DNA of 64,000 bases. It comes from AC-32 sp963736055. Its GTDB lineage: Bacteria; Actinomycetota; Thermoleophilia; Gaiellales; Gaiellaceae. A program made the translations under genes and the position numbers. The stretch lies in contig CAVTNM010000008.1 of assembly GCA_963736055.1 (NCBI GenBank), positions 1,612,001-1,676,000 on the forward strand, written 5' to 3'. Positions 52,701-62,300 of this stretch are shown one piece after another (position 1 is the stretch's first letter; every line of letters begins with the position of its first letter). A model generated the notes under the pieces. The model searched no databases and was not told the origin of the DNA. It worked only from the letters and a program-made list of their open reading frames with translations.

Positions 52701-55700
52701 GTGGCCCAGGTCTTCAGCCCGCTCCCGAACGTGCCCGACCACCCGGCTCTCGAGCGCGAGGTGCTGCAGCGCTGGGAGCGCGAGCGGACGTTCGAGCGGC
52801 TCCGCGAGCTGAACGCGGGAAATCCCCCGTGGAGCTTCTTCGACGGGCCGAAGACGGCCAACCTGACCACGGGCATGGGCGTGCACCATCTCTGGGGCCG
52901 CACCTACAAGGATCTCTTCCAGCGCTACAAGGCCCTGCGGGGCTTCGACGAGCGCTTCCAGAACGGCTTCGACTGCCAGGGCCTCTGGGTCGAGGTCAAG
53001 GTCGAGCGCGACCTCGGCCTGAACTCGAAACGGGAGATCGAGGAGTACGGGCTGGCCGAGTTCGCCTACCGCTGCCGCGAGCTCGTTGCCGAGTCGGCGC
53101 GGGTGATCACGGCCCAGTCGATCCGCCTCGGCCAGTGGGCGGACTGGGGAAACGACTACTACACCTTCAGCGACACGAACATGGAGTACATCTGGCGGTT
53201 CCTACAGACGGTGCGCGACCGCGGGTGGCTCTACCAGGGCAACCGCTCGACCGAGTGGTGCCCGCGCTGCGGAACCTCGCTCTCGCAGCACGAGCTGTCC
53301 GTCTCCGACGTGTACCAGGACAAGACCGACCCGTCGCTCTTCGTGCGCTTCCCGTTGAAAGGACGCGACGCCGAGTCGCTGGTCGTCTGGACGACGACGC
53401 CGTGGACGCTTCCGGCCAACGTCGCCGCGGCCGTGAATCCGGAGGCTGAGTACGGCAAGCGCGATACCGGCGAGTGGGTCGCAGTCGCGCGCTACCCCGA
53501 GGACCACTTCGTTGAGCGTGCTCCCGGGTCCACGCTGGTGGGTCTCGAGTACGAGGGGCCGTACGACCACATCCCGGCGACCGCTGGCATCGTCCACCGC
53601 GTGATCCCCTGGGACGAGGTCTCGCTCGACGAAGGCACAGGAATCGTCCACATCGCGCCGGGTGCCGGCACCGAGGACTTCGAGCTGTCGCAGGTACACG
53701 ATCTTCCGGTTCTCGTGCCCGTCGACGAGAGCGGGCGCTTCTACCCGGACTACGGCTGGCTGCACGGCAGCTCGACCGTCGAGGCCGCCGACCAGATCGT
53801 CGGAGACCTGCGCGAGCGCGGCCTGCTCGAGTACGCGACCACGTACGTCCACCGCTACGCGCACTGCTGGCGCTGCAGCACTCCGGTCATCTTCCGGGTC
53901 GTCGACGACTGGTTCATCGCGGTCGACGAGCTGCGCCCGAAGCTGATGGCGGCAAACGAGGCCGTCGACTGGACGCCCGACTTCTACGGCAAGCGCATGG
54001 AGGACTGGCTGCGCAACATGGGCGACTGGAACATCTCCCGCAAGCGCTACTTCGGACTGCCGCTGCCGTTCTACCCCTGTTCGTGCGGGCACCTCACCGT
54101 CGTGGGCTCGAAGGCCGAGCTGGAGGAGCGCGCCCTCCGAGGGCTCGACCAGCTCGAGGAGCTGCACCGGCCCTGGATCGACGAGGTCGTGATCGCATGC
54201 GAGCAGTGCGGTGACGAGGTGCGTCGCATCCCGGAGGTCGGCGACGTCTGGCTCGATGCCGGCATCGTCCCGTTCTCGACCCTCGGCTGGCGCAACGAGA
54301 CGTGGGTCGAGGGCGGCGGGGGGACGGGCGCCGCGCGCGGGCTGACCGGCGCGCCGCTACCCGACCACGCCTACTGGGAGAAGTGGTTCCCGGCCGACTG
54401 GGTGACGGAGATGCGCGAGCAGATCCGCCTCTGGTTCTACTCGCAGCTCTTCATGTCGGTGGTGCTGGAAGGGCGGGCGCCGTTCGAGCGTGTCCTCGGC
54501 CACGAGGACGTTCGGGACGAGCACGGGCACGAGATGCACGGCTCGAAGGGCAACACGATCGAGGCGAGCGAGGCCCTGGAGCGGATGGGCGCGGACGTGA
54601 TGCGCTGGATGTACTGCGCGCAGGCGCCGACGCAGAGCGTCAAGTTCGGCTACGCGCCGGCGGGAGAGATCAAGCGCCGGCTGCTGACGCTCTGGAACTC
54701 GGTCGCGTTTCTCATCACCTACGCGAACATCGAGGGGTTCCGGCCCGACTACGCCGACGCGCAGGCACCGCCGGCGCCCGAGCACGTGCTCGACCGCTGG
54801 CTGGTGGCGCGGACGGGCCAGCTCGTGGCCGAGACGACCGACGCCTACGAGCGCTACTGGACCCCCGCGCTGATCCGCGCGTTCGACGCGTTCGTGGACG
54901 ATCTCTCCAACTGGTACATCCGGCGCTCGCGCAAGCGGTTCTACTCGTTCGACGAGCAGGCCTTCAGGACGCTCTGGCACGCGCTCGTCCAGGCCCTGCG
55001 GGTGATCGCTCCTGTGACGCCGTTCCTCGCCGACCACCTCTGGCGGAACCTCGTCGCCGAGGCGGCCGACGGCTCACCCGACTCGGTTCACCTCGCCGGC
55101 TGGCCCGAGGCCGGCGACCCGGACGCCCAGCTGATCGCCGAGATGGCGGAGGTCCGCCGGGTGGTGGAGCTCGGCCGCCAGGCTCGGTCGCAGTCGGGGA
55201 TCAAGCTGCGCCAGCCGCTGCGCCGCCTCGTCGTCCAGGGCGCGGACGACGGCGCCTCGTCCCACGTCGGGGAGATCGCCGAGGAGCTGAGCGTCAAGGA
55301 GGTCGAGTTCGGCCCGGTCGGCGCGACCGAGCTCCGAGTCAAGCCGAACCTGCCGCTGCTCGGGCCGAAGCTCGGGAAGGAGCTCGCAGCCGTTCGGGCG
55401 GCGCTCGAGGCCGGGGACTTCGAGGAGCTCGGCGAAGGCCGCCTGCGCGTGCAGGGCCACGAGCTCTCGCCCGAGGAGGTGCTGGTCGAACGGCGCGGCA
55501 AGGAGGGTTGGGCGGTCGCGGGGGAGGACGGCCTGACGGTCGCTCTCGACCTCGCCCTCGACGCGGAGCTGGAGCTCGAGGGGCGCGCCCGCGAGCTGAT
55601 CCACCGCGTGAACGGCATGCGCAAGGACGCCGGCCTCGAGCTGACCGACCGCATCGTGCTCACGCTCCCCGAGGCCGAGTCCGAGCTCCTGGGCCACGCC

Positions 55701-55778
55701 GACCGCATCAAGGACGAAACGCTGGCCGTGCGCATCGAGACCGACGACGCGAGCGCGCCGTCGATCGCCAAGGCTTGA
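52701..55778 (+). CDS. ileS: Isoleucyl-tRNA synthetase-like class I ligase with altered signatures
   Basis: 1025 residues. Catalytic Rossmann core, editing (CP1) domain with VVWTTTPWTLPANVAAAV, zinc-type CxxC pairs (EWCPRCGTS; CEQCGDEVRR), and anticodon-binding helices with FVDDLSNWYIRRSRKRFY, as in IleRS. Unusual: where HIGH is expected the protein reads HHLW (about 62-65, GMGVHHLWGRTYKD), and where KMSKS is expected it reads HGSKGN (613-618). Other conserved parts are intact, so it is probably an active enzyme of a divergent IleRS branch. Probably essential if it is the genome's only IleRS. Confidence 0.88.
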   Translation: MAQVFSPLPNVPDHPALEREVLQRWERERTFERLRELNAGNPPWSFFDGPKTANLTTGMGVHHLWGRTYKDLFQRYKALRGFDERFQNGFDCQGLWVEVKVERDLGLNSKREIEEYGLAEFAYRCRELVAESARVITAQSIRLGQWADWGNDYYTFSDTNMEYIWRFLQTVRDRGWLYQGNRSTEWCPRCGTSLSQHELSVSDVYQDKTDPSLFVRFPLKGRDAESLVVWTTTPWTLPANVAAAVNPEAEYGKRDTGEWVAVARYPEDHFVERAPGSTLVGLEYEGPYDHIPATAGIVHRVIPWDEVSLDEGTGIVHIAPGAGTEDFELSQVHDLPVLVPVDESGRFYPDYGWLHGSSTVEAADQIVGDLRERGLLEYATTYVHRYAHCWRCSTPVIFRVVDDWFIAVDELRPKLMAANEAVDWTPDFYGKRMEDWLRNMGDWNISRKRYFGLPLPFYPCSCGHLTVVGSKAELEERALRGLDQLEELHRPWIDEVVIACEQCGDEVRRIPEVGDVWLDAGIVPFSTLGWRNETWVEGGGGTGAARGLTGAPLPDHAYWEKWFPADWVTEMREQIRLWFYSQLFMSVVLEGRAPFERVLGHEDVRDEHGHEMHGSKGNTIEASEALERMGADVMRWMYCAQAPTQSVKFGYAPAGEIKRRLLTLWNSVAFLITYANIEGFRPDYADAQAPPAPEHVLDRWLVARTGQLVAETTDAYERYWTPALIRAFDAFVDDLSNWYIRRSRKRFYSFDEQAFRTLWHALVQALRVIAPVTPFLADHLWRNLVAEAADGSPDSVHLAGWPEAGDPDAQLIAEMAEVRRVVELGRQARSQSGIKLRQPLRRLVVQGADDGASSHVGEIAEELSVKEVEFGPVGATELRVKPNLPLLGPKLGKELAAVRAALEAGDFEELGEGRLRVQGHELSPEEVLVERRGKEGWAVAGEDGLTVALDLALDAELELEGRARELIHRVNGMRKDAGLELTDRIVLTLPEAESELLGHADRIKDETLAVRIETDDASAPSIAKA

Positions 55779-55833
55779 TAGGCCTCGCGCAGCATCTCGA
55801 CCGCTCTTCGAACTTGGTCTCGAACGAGTTGCC

Positions 55834-55864
55834 GCCTCCCGCCGGGCTCTGCCCGGCGGGAGGC
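55834..55864 (+). terminator. Strong hairpin after ileS
   Basis: GCCTCCCGCCGGGC (55834-55847) pairs perfectly with 55851-55864, a 14-bp stem with 3-nt loop, 56 nt after the ileS stop. No T-tract, so termination may rely on the stem alone. Confidence 0.5.
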
Positions 55865-55952
55865 TCATCGCGCCATGACCGTCGGTACTCAGTGTGTGGT
55901 TGGGCGGCTCCGATGGCGGCTGCACCACGAGCCCGCAGGCAAGGAGGGGGCT

Positions 55953-55979
55953 CGTGGGGGAACCAGGGGTTCCCCCACG
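55953..55979 (-). terminator. Hairpin after the MarR gene
   Basis: GTGGGGGAACC (55954-55964) and GGTTCCCCCAC (55968-55978) form a perfect 11-bp stem with 3-nt loop, just past the stop of the minus-strand marR gene at 55993; one extra C-G pair closes it. A second inverted repeat CACGAGCCC/GGGCTCGTG overlaps it. Confidence 0.5.
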
Positions 55980-55992
55980 CTTAAAGGCCTGA

Positions 55993-56436
55993 TCACACCT
56001 CGCGAAGGATCTCGACCGCGCGGGCGAGGATGTCCCGCAGGGCACGTTGGTCGGAATGGGGGAGGGCGGCGATCGCCTCGGGCGGCTCGCTCATGATCTC
56101 GAGCACCACCTCGCGGAGCTCCAGCCCGGCCGGCGTGATGGTCAGTGCCTTCACCCGCCGGTCACCCTCGGCGCTGCGGCGCTCGACCAGGCCCCGGGCC
56201 TCCAGCCGGTCGACGATGCCCGTTACGTTCGAGTTGTCGCAGAAGAGTCGCTCCGCGAGCGCGCTCATCGGCAGCGGCTCGTCGGGATCCAACATTCGCA
56301 GGGCATGAGCCTGGGCGAAGCTCAGGCCGAGCCGGCCGAGCTCGACGCCGACCTTGGTTCGCTGCGCCATCCCGATCTCGAAAAAGAACCGTTGGGCCTC
56401 GTGGGCGGGAGTGCGCGCCTTCGTCGCGGTAGCCAT
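55993..56436 (-). CDS. MarR-family transcriptional regulator
   Basis: 147 residues. The wHTH (LPMSALAERLFCDNSNVTGIVDRLEARGLVERRSAEGDRRVKALTIT) is complete, with the DxR wing motif. It contains a single Cys (LFCDNSN) in the recognition region, which could be redox-sensitive. Start set at ATG 56436 because the -10 box (TATTAT, 56452-56447) overlaps the upstream ATG at 56448. Divergent from the drug-exporter operon with overlapping promoters, so it likely represses both. Confidence 0.9.
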   Translation of the reverse strand: MATATKARTPAHEAQRFFFEIGMAQRTKVGVELGRLGLSFAQAHALRMLDPDEPLPMSALAERLFCDNSNVTGIVDRLEARGLVERRSAEGDRRVKALTITPAGLELREVVLEIMSEPPEAIAALPHSDQRALRDILARAVEILREV

Positions 56437-56446
56437 TGCTGCCCTC

Positions 56447-56497
56447 ATAATACTTGAGACACTAGGTATTTGACAACCTCAACCATCTCGATAGTCT
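56447..56497. promoter_or_regulatory. Back-to-back promoters between marR and the ABC exporter operon
   Basis: Plus strand: TTGACA (56470-56475), 16-bp spacer, TAGTCT (56492-56497), 8 nt before ATG 56506. Minus strand: TTGTCA (56476-56471), 18-bp spacer, TATTAT (56452-56447). The two -35 boxes overlap on opposite strands. Between the -10s lie AATACTTGA and TATTTGAC half-sites (AATAC/GTATT inverted), good candidates for MarR binding. Confidence 0.65.
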
Positions 56498-56505
56498 AGG
56501 AGCCC

Positions 56506-57508
56506 ATGAACGAGCCCGCGATCCAGGCCGAGCAGCTCGTCCGCGAGTTCAAGAAGGGCCCGCGCGCGGTCGACGCGATCGACCTCGCCGTTGCCCCGGG
56601 CGAGATTTACGGCTTCCTCGGCCCCAACGGCGCCGGCAAGTCGACGACCGTGCACATGCTGACGACGCTGCTTCCGCCGACCTCGGGCACCGCGCGCGTG
56701 GCCGGTTTCGACGTCGTCCACGAGGGGCCTCAGGTGCGGGCGCGGATCGGCGCGGCGCTGCAAGAGGCGGCCCTCGACCCGCTCCTCACCGGCCGGGAGC
56801 ACCTGCGGCTCCAGGCCTCGCTCCAGGCGCTGCCGCAAGGCCGACCGCATCCGGCGCTCCAACGAGCTGCTGATGCGGGTCGGCCTGACGGAAGCAGCCG
56901 ACCGAAAGGTGCGCGGCTACTCGGGCGGGATGAAGCGCAGGCTCGACCTGGCGCTCGCGCTCGTGCACTCGCCGCGGATCCTCTTCCTCGACGAGCCGAC
57001 GACGGGCCTCGACGTCCAGAGCCGGACGGCGCTCTGGGCCGAGGTGGGCCGCCTGGCGAGGGACGAGGGCGTGACCGTCTTCCTGACGACGCAGTACCTG
57101 GAGGAGGCCGACGTCCTGGCCGACCGCGTCGGGATCATCGACCACGGCCGGATCGTCGCCGAAGGCACTCCTGCAGCCCTCAAGGCCGAGGTCGGGCGCC
57201 CGACGATCGAGGCGACGCCCGCCGACGCGCGCGACACCGACCGGATGTCCGACGTGCTCGGACGGTTCGGTGAGCTCGTGCCCTGCGCGGACGGCGGTGT
57301 CGCGGCCCGGCTCGAAGGCGGCGAGTCCGAGCTCGCGGACGTGGTGCGCGCGCTCGACGCCGAGAGCGTGAGGATCGACCATCTGCAGCTCCACCAGCCC
57401 TCGCTCGACGACGTCTTCCTTGCGAAGACCGGCCGGTCGCTCGAGGGCGCCGGCGACGAGGAGGAAGCGGGAGAGCCAACGTCGCGCCTGGCCATGGACA
57501 CGGCGTGA
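56506..57508 (+). CDS. DrrA-like ABC exporter ATP-binding protein (one frameshift)
   Basis: About 334 residues after correction, normal for DrrA. Walker A GPNGAGKST, Q-loop region ALQEAALDPLLTG, signature YSGGMKRRLDLAL, Walker B ILFLDEPTTGLD and the C-terminal accessory domain (ADGGVAARLEGG) are present. A surplus C at about 56836 shifts the frame between LQALP and KADRIRRSNELLMRVGL. Expected to power export of a drug or lipid with the two permeases behind it. Overlaps the first permease by 4 nt (GTGA). Confidence 0.85.
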
Positions 57509-58281
57509 CGGGCTTCGCCGACCAGGTCTTCCAGCTCGGCCGGCGCTCGGTCGTGCGGACGCTGCGCCAGCCGGCCAACGTGGTCGCGCCACTGCTCTTC
57601 CCGATGCTCCTGCTCGCGGTCAACTCGGGCGGGCTCAAGGCGGAGACGCACTTGCCTGGCTTCCCGACCAACTCCTTCGTCGCCTTCGCGCTGGCGGTGC
57701 CCTTCATCCAGGGAGCGCTGTTCGCGACCATGAACGCCGGCACCGATCTCGCGCGGGACATCCAGACCGGGTTCCTGAACCGACTCTCGTTGACGCCCAT
57801 GCGTGGGATCGCGGTTCTCGCCGGCCAGCTCGGCGGCGTGATGGTCCTCGGGCTCCTACAGGCGGTCGTCTACCTCGCGGTCGGCCTCATCATCGGCGTC
57901 CGGCTGGCATCGGGCCCGGCCGGGGTGGTCGTGCTGTTCGCATTCATGATTCTCGTCACGCTCGCCTTCGGAGCGTTCGGAGCATTCGCCGCGCTACGGA
58001 CCGGCTCGGGCGAGGCGGTGCAGAGCCTCTTCCCCGTCTTCTTCGTCTTTCTGTTCATCTCGTCGATGAACATTCCGCGCAACCTGATCGACGCGACCTG
58101 GTTCCGTGACCTCGCGACCGCCAACCCGGTGTCGTACCTGCTCGAGACCGTCCGCAGCCTGATCATCCTGGGCTGGGACGGCCAGGCGCTTGCGCTCGGT
58201 TTCGGAATCTCGATCGTGCTGACGATCGTGGCGCTGTCGCTTGCCAGCTGGGCGCTCCGCGTGAGGATGGCGCGCTCGTGA
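57505..58281 (+). CDS. ABC-2 type exporter permease
   Basis: 258 residues with six hydrophobic segments in the ABC-2/DrrB pattern: an N-terminal amphipathic start, VVAPLLFPMLLLAVNSG, FVAFALAVPFIQGAL, and a central RLSLTPMRGIAVLAGQLGGV segment typical of the family's cytoplasmic coupling region. MNIPRNLIDATWFRDLATANPVSYLLE is a conserved family stretch. Couples with the ATPase as GTGA and with the second permease as GTGA. Confidence 0.9.
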   Translation: MTGFADQVFQLGRRSVVRTLRQPANVVAPLLFPMLLLAVNSGGLKAETHLPGFPTNSFVAFALAVPFIQGALFATMNAGTDLARDIQTGFLNRLSLTPMRGIAVLAGQLGGVMVLGLLQAVVYLAVGLIIGVRLASGPAGVVVLFAFMILVTLAFGAFGAFAALRTGSGEAVQSLFPVFFVFLFISSMNIPRNLIDATWFRDLATANPVSYLLETVRSLIILGWDGQALALGFGISIVLTIVALSLASWALRVRMARS

Positions 58282-59048
58282 AGCGGACTCTTGCCGTGGC
58301 CCGCGGCGTCGCCTGGCGGACGCTGCACAACGTCTTCACGAACCCGTCGCTGCTTCTGCCCTCGCTCATCTTCCCTCTCTTCTTCTTCGTCGCCTTCGCG
58401 GGCGGGCTCTCACGGGTGGGCGACATCCCCGGTTTCGACTATCCGCAGGGCTATACGGCCTTCCAGTTCGTGTTCGTGCTCATGCAGTCGGCGGCCTTCG
58501 GCGGGGTCTTCACCGGCTTCGGGATCGCCCGCGACTTCGAGAGCGGCTTCGCCCGGCGCCTCTTACTGGCGGCGCCGAACCGGATCGGGATCGTGCTCGG
58601 CTATGCAGTAGCAGCGCTGGGCCGCTGGCTCGTCACGGCGACGTTCCTGACGGTGATCGCGTTCGCTGTCGGGATGCGGGTCGGCGGCAGCGGCGTCGAC
58701 CTCATCGGGCTCTACGCGCTCGCGGCGATCCTCAACCTCGCCGCCGTGCTCTGGGCCGCGGGAGTGGCGATGCGGTTCAGGACGATGCAGGCCGGGCCGG
58801 TCATGCAGATGCCGGTCTTCCTGGTGCTCTTCTTCGCCCCGGTCTACGTGCCTCTGTCCCTGCTCCAGGGCTGGATCCACGGCGTCGCGACGGTCAACCC
58901 GGTTACGCGCGTGCTCGAGTCGGGCCGCGGCTTCGTGGCGGGTGAGCCGACCGAGGTCGGGATCGCCTTTCTCGCCGCGCTCGCGCTGGCGGTTGCGTTC
59001 TCGGTCTGGGCGATCCGCGGTCTGCGGCAGGCTGAAACCGCCGGCTGA
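58278..59048 (+). CDS. ABC-2 type exporter permease, second subunit
   Basis: 256 residues, six predicted helices. FTNPSLLLPSLIFPLFFFVAF at the first helix, RDFESGFARRLLLAAPNRIGIVL in the coupling helix, and GVATVNPVTRVLESGRGFVAGE before the last helix. Similar in layout to its neighbour but divergent, so the exporter is a heterodimer of two permeases plus one ATPase. A likely hydrophobic-drug exporter. Confidence 0.9.
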   Translation: MKRTLAVARGVAWRTLHNVFTNPSLLLPSLIFPLFFFVAFAGGLSRVGDIPGFDYPQGYTAFQFVFVLMQSAAFGGVFTGFGIARDFESGFARRLLLAAPNRIGIVLGYAVAALGRWLVTATFLTVIAFAVGMRVGGSGVDLIGLYALAAILNLAAVLWAAGVAMRFRTMQAGPVMQMPVFLVLFFAPVYVPLSLLQGWIHGVATVNPVTRVLESGRGFVAGEPTEVGIAFLAALALAVAFSVWAIRGLRQAETAG

Positions 59049-59264
59049 CTCAAAGGTTCGGGGTGAAAGCTCGGGGGTGGAGCCCGCCGCTCGGGGGGTG
59101 GTGGCGACGGGCTCTCCCCAGTGCTCGCCGCGGGCCGTAAAGGCCAGGTACAGGGCACCGCGGCTCGCATCGCCCAGTACCAGCACGCTAGCCGCCGCGT
59201 GACTCCTTTCCAATAGGCCGTTTGGCCCATCTTTCCAAGTGGCAAAAGGGGCACTTTGCGGTGA

Positions 59265-59292
59265 GAAAAACGACCGCTCAGCCCCGTTTTTC
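59265..59292. repeat. AT-rich inverted repeat upstream of the large histidine kinase
   Basis: GAAAAACG (59265-59272) and CGTTTTTC (59285-59292), 8 bp each, 12-nt loop. A second, weaker one (AAGTG...CACTT) precedes it at about 59237-59257. Such AT-rich signals in a high-GC intergenic region may be terminators of the ABC operon or an operator; the 286-nt gap otherwise contains no gene. Confidence 0.4.
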
Positions 59293-59316
59293 CTCGACGC
59301 GAGCCACCCGGCTCCC

Positions 59317-59322
59317 TATCAT
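59317..59322 (+). promoter_or_regulatory. -10 box for the large histidine kinase gene
   Basis: TATCAT, 12 nt before GTG 59335, predicting a very short leader starting near 59329. Confidence 0.35.
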
Positions 59323-59334
59323 CTCCAGCGCCCA

Positions 59335-62300
59335 GTGAGCGCTGCAGACCAGGCTGTCTACTTCAACGGGGTCCCACTGCTCGTACTGGCGGGCGTGTAC
59401 CTGCTCGTGGCGACCGCGCTCGCGCCGACGCTCTGGCGGGAGCGCGGTCGCGTCAGCCACTCCGATCTCGCGCTCGCGCTGATCTTCCCGGCGATCGCGA
59501 TTCCGGCCGCGATCTTCGGCGCGCTCGTCGTCTACGACCGCGCGCCGATCGGCGGGCACGTGTGGCCCCCGTTCGCGGCGACGGTGATCGCGATCGTCCC
59601 GGCGCTGATCTTTCTGGGGCGCTGGAGCGCTCCGGCCGGCGTGCTGATGAGCGGCGCCCGCGCGCGCGAGGCCGAGCAGCTGGTGACGGCCCGCGATCGG
59701 GAGCTCGACTCCGTCGCCATGCTCGCGAACACCCTCTCGAGAGCCCAGGAGCCCGTCGAGGTCGGGCGGGTGCTCCTCGACGAGGTCGTTTCCCTGCTCC
59801 AGGTCGAGTTCACCGCTCTCGCGCTGGTGACCGACGACGAGGACGAGGCGACGGGCCTCGTCGCGCGCTCCGGAGACGCCGACCTGGACTGGTGGACCGA
59901 AGTTCGCGTTCACCTGCACAACGAGCCGTCCGGAATCGCGAGCGCCTACTTCGAAGCGGCACCTGTCTCGGTCTACGACGTCGAGTCGTCGCCGCTCGTC
60001 GAGCCCGCGGCTGGTCAAGGCCGTCGGGGCCAAGAGCGGCGCCTTCGTTCCGCTCGTCGTCGAGGAGCGCGTGGTCGGCGTGCTCATCGCCGCGACCACT
60101 GGCGAGCGCCGGGCTTTCACCAGCGAGGAGCTGCGCTTGATGCAGGCGCTCGCGGGTGAGGCGGCGATCGCGCTCGATCGCACCCGCTCGGCCTCCGCGC
60201 TCGACCAGGCGCTCGCACGGGAGCGGCTGGTGGGCAAGATCTCCCGCCGCGTGCGCTCGGTCCACGATCTCGACACGGTCACGCGCGTAGCGGTGACCGA
60301 GACCGGCCGGGCGATCGGCGCCTCCCGCTGCTTCATCCGCGTCGCCGACGAGGGCGGCGTGCTCCAGGTCCGCGCGGAGTGGTGCACCGAAGGGCTGGCT
60401 CCGATCGGCGACCGGGCCGGGCGGCTTCCCGTTTCCAACCTCGCCGCCCGCGAGCGGCGCACCGTCGCATTGGCCGACGTGCTCGAGGCGCCGGAGCTGC
60501 TGGACTCCTCGCTCGGGAGCGTCGAGACGCTGATCGAGCTCGACAGCCGCTCGGTGCTCGCGACGCCTATCGTCGTCTTCGACCGGATGATCGGGGTGCT
60601 GGCAATCCACCGGCCCGAGCCCGGCTCCTGGTCGTCGGGGGACGTCGCGCTGGCAGAAGCCGTCGCACGCGAGATCGGCCTCGCCCTCCACACGGCGCAA
60701 CTGCTCGAGGAGAACGAGCGGCGCCTCGGCGAGCAGGGCGCGCTGCTCAAGGCCGCCCAGGTGGTGACCAGCGAGCTGGAGCTGAACGCCGTGCTGCAGC
60801 GTCTGGTGGACGAGGTGGCAGAGCTCCTGCGAGCCGAGGCAGTGGACTGCTACCTGCTGGACACCGAGCGCGGCATCCTCCGCTGCGCTGCCGTCCACGG
60901 CCTGCTGGAAGGGATCGTCGGCTTCGAGTTCGCGGCCGAGCAGGGGCTCTCCGGGCGGGCGATCGCTCGCGGCCGGCCCGTTCTCTCGGACGGTGACGAG
61001 GGACTGGCCGACACGATTCCCCACCCGGCGTACGAGGGGTTCCGGAGCGCGATCGTCGCGCCCATGCGGTGGTCGGGCGAAGTCAAAGGGATCCTCGGCG
61101 TCGGCACGCGAGACCCGGAGCGGACCTTCACCCCTGCCCAGGCAGACCTGCTCGAGGCGTTCGCGAACCTCGCCGCCCTGTCGCTCCGCAACGCGGAGAG
61201 CTTTGCCGAGCGCTCGCGCCAGGCCCGCATCCAGCGCGGCTTCTACCGGATCGCGTCCGTGCTCGGCGAGCCGATCTCGCTCGAGGAGACCCTCGACGCG
61301 CTCGCGCAAGCGGCCAGCGAGGCGCTGGGCGGCGCGAGCGCGGCGGTGCTGATGCCGCACGATGACGATTTGCGACTGGCGGGCCTGCACGGGCTCCCCG
61401 GCCTGCTCGTGAAGTTCCTCGGAGAAGGCCTCGGCGACCCCTCGGGGCCGCTGCGGACCGGCGTCCGCGGCCGCCGCGTGCTGGCCGCGCCACGTCTGGT
61501 CGATGACGACCGCTTCGACGAGGAGTGGCGGCGCGTCATGCTCGAGGCGGGCTACCGCTCGCTCCTGGCCGTCCCGGTCGAGGCGCCGCGCAGCCAGGAG
61601 GGCGCGCTCGTGCTCGTGTTCTTCCAGGAAGAGCGGAGCTTCGCCGACGACGATCTCGAGTTGGCGCGCAACCTCGCGGGCGCGGCGCGCGGTGCCCTCG
61701 AGCGCAGCGAGCTCTTCGAGGTCGAGCGGCGTTCGCGCGGGCTGGCCCAGCACCTGGCGCGGACGGGGACGCTGCTCGCAACCAAGCTCGACCCGGGCGG
61801 CGTGCTCGACGAGGTCGTTCGCCAGGCTCCGGCGCTGCTCGGAGCGGACGCTGCCGTGATCCGGCTGCTCGAGGGCGACGAGCTCGTCGCCAGCGCAGCA
61901 ACGGGCGAAGAGACCCCCGGCGTGCTCGGCTCCCGGGTGCCGTCGACCGCGCGTCTCGCGGGCGACGCCGTCCAGTCGCGCTCCCCGGTGGCCGTCGCCG
62001 ACGCGCGCGACGACCAGCGCCTCATCCAGGCCGACCCGGTCCTGGCCGCGGGGTACGCGGCCTGCGTCGGCGTGCCGCTCGTCGGCGCGGAGGGAACGGT
62101 GCACGGAGTGCTCTCCGTTTACGCGAGGTCGCCGCGGCGGTGGCACGAAGAGGAAATCGAGGCGCTGGCCGCCTTCGCCGGCAACGCGTCAGCAGCGCTC
62201 TCGAGCGCCGAGCTCTACCAGAGCGTCGCGCTCGAGAAGGAGCGCAGCGTCGCGATCCTCTCCAACATCGCGGACGGGATCGTCGCCGTCGACCGCGACG

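Noticed and set aside
58563..59213. Minus-strand frame covering the gap after the ABC operon
   Set aside because: Most of it is antisense to the second permease; only ~45 residues in the gap look protein-like and no start signal supports them.
59810..62146. 778-residue minus-strand open frame inside the histidine kinase
   Set aside because: Shadow of the GAF domains; no recognisable motif and unusual His/Arg/Glu composition.
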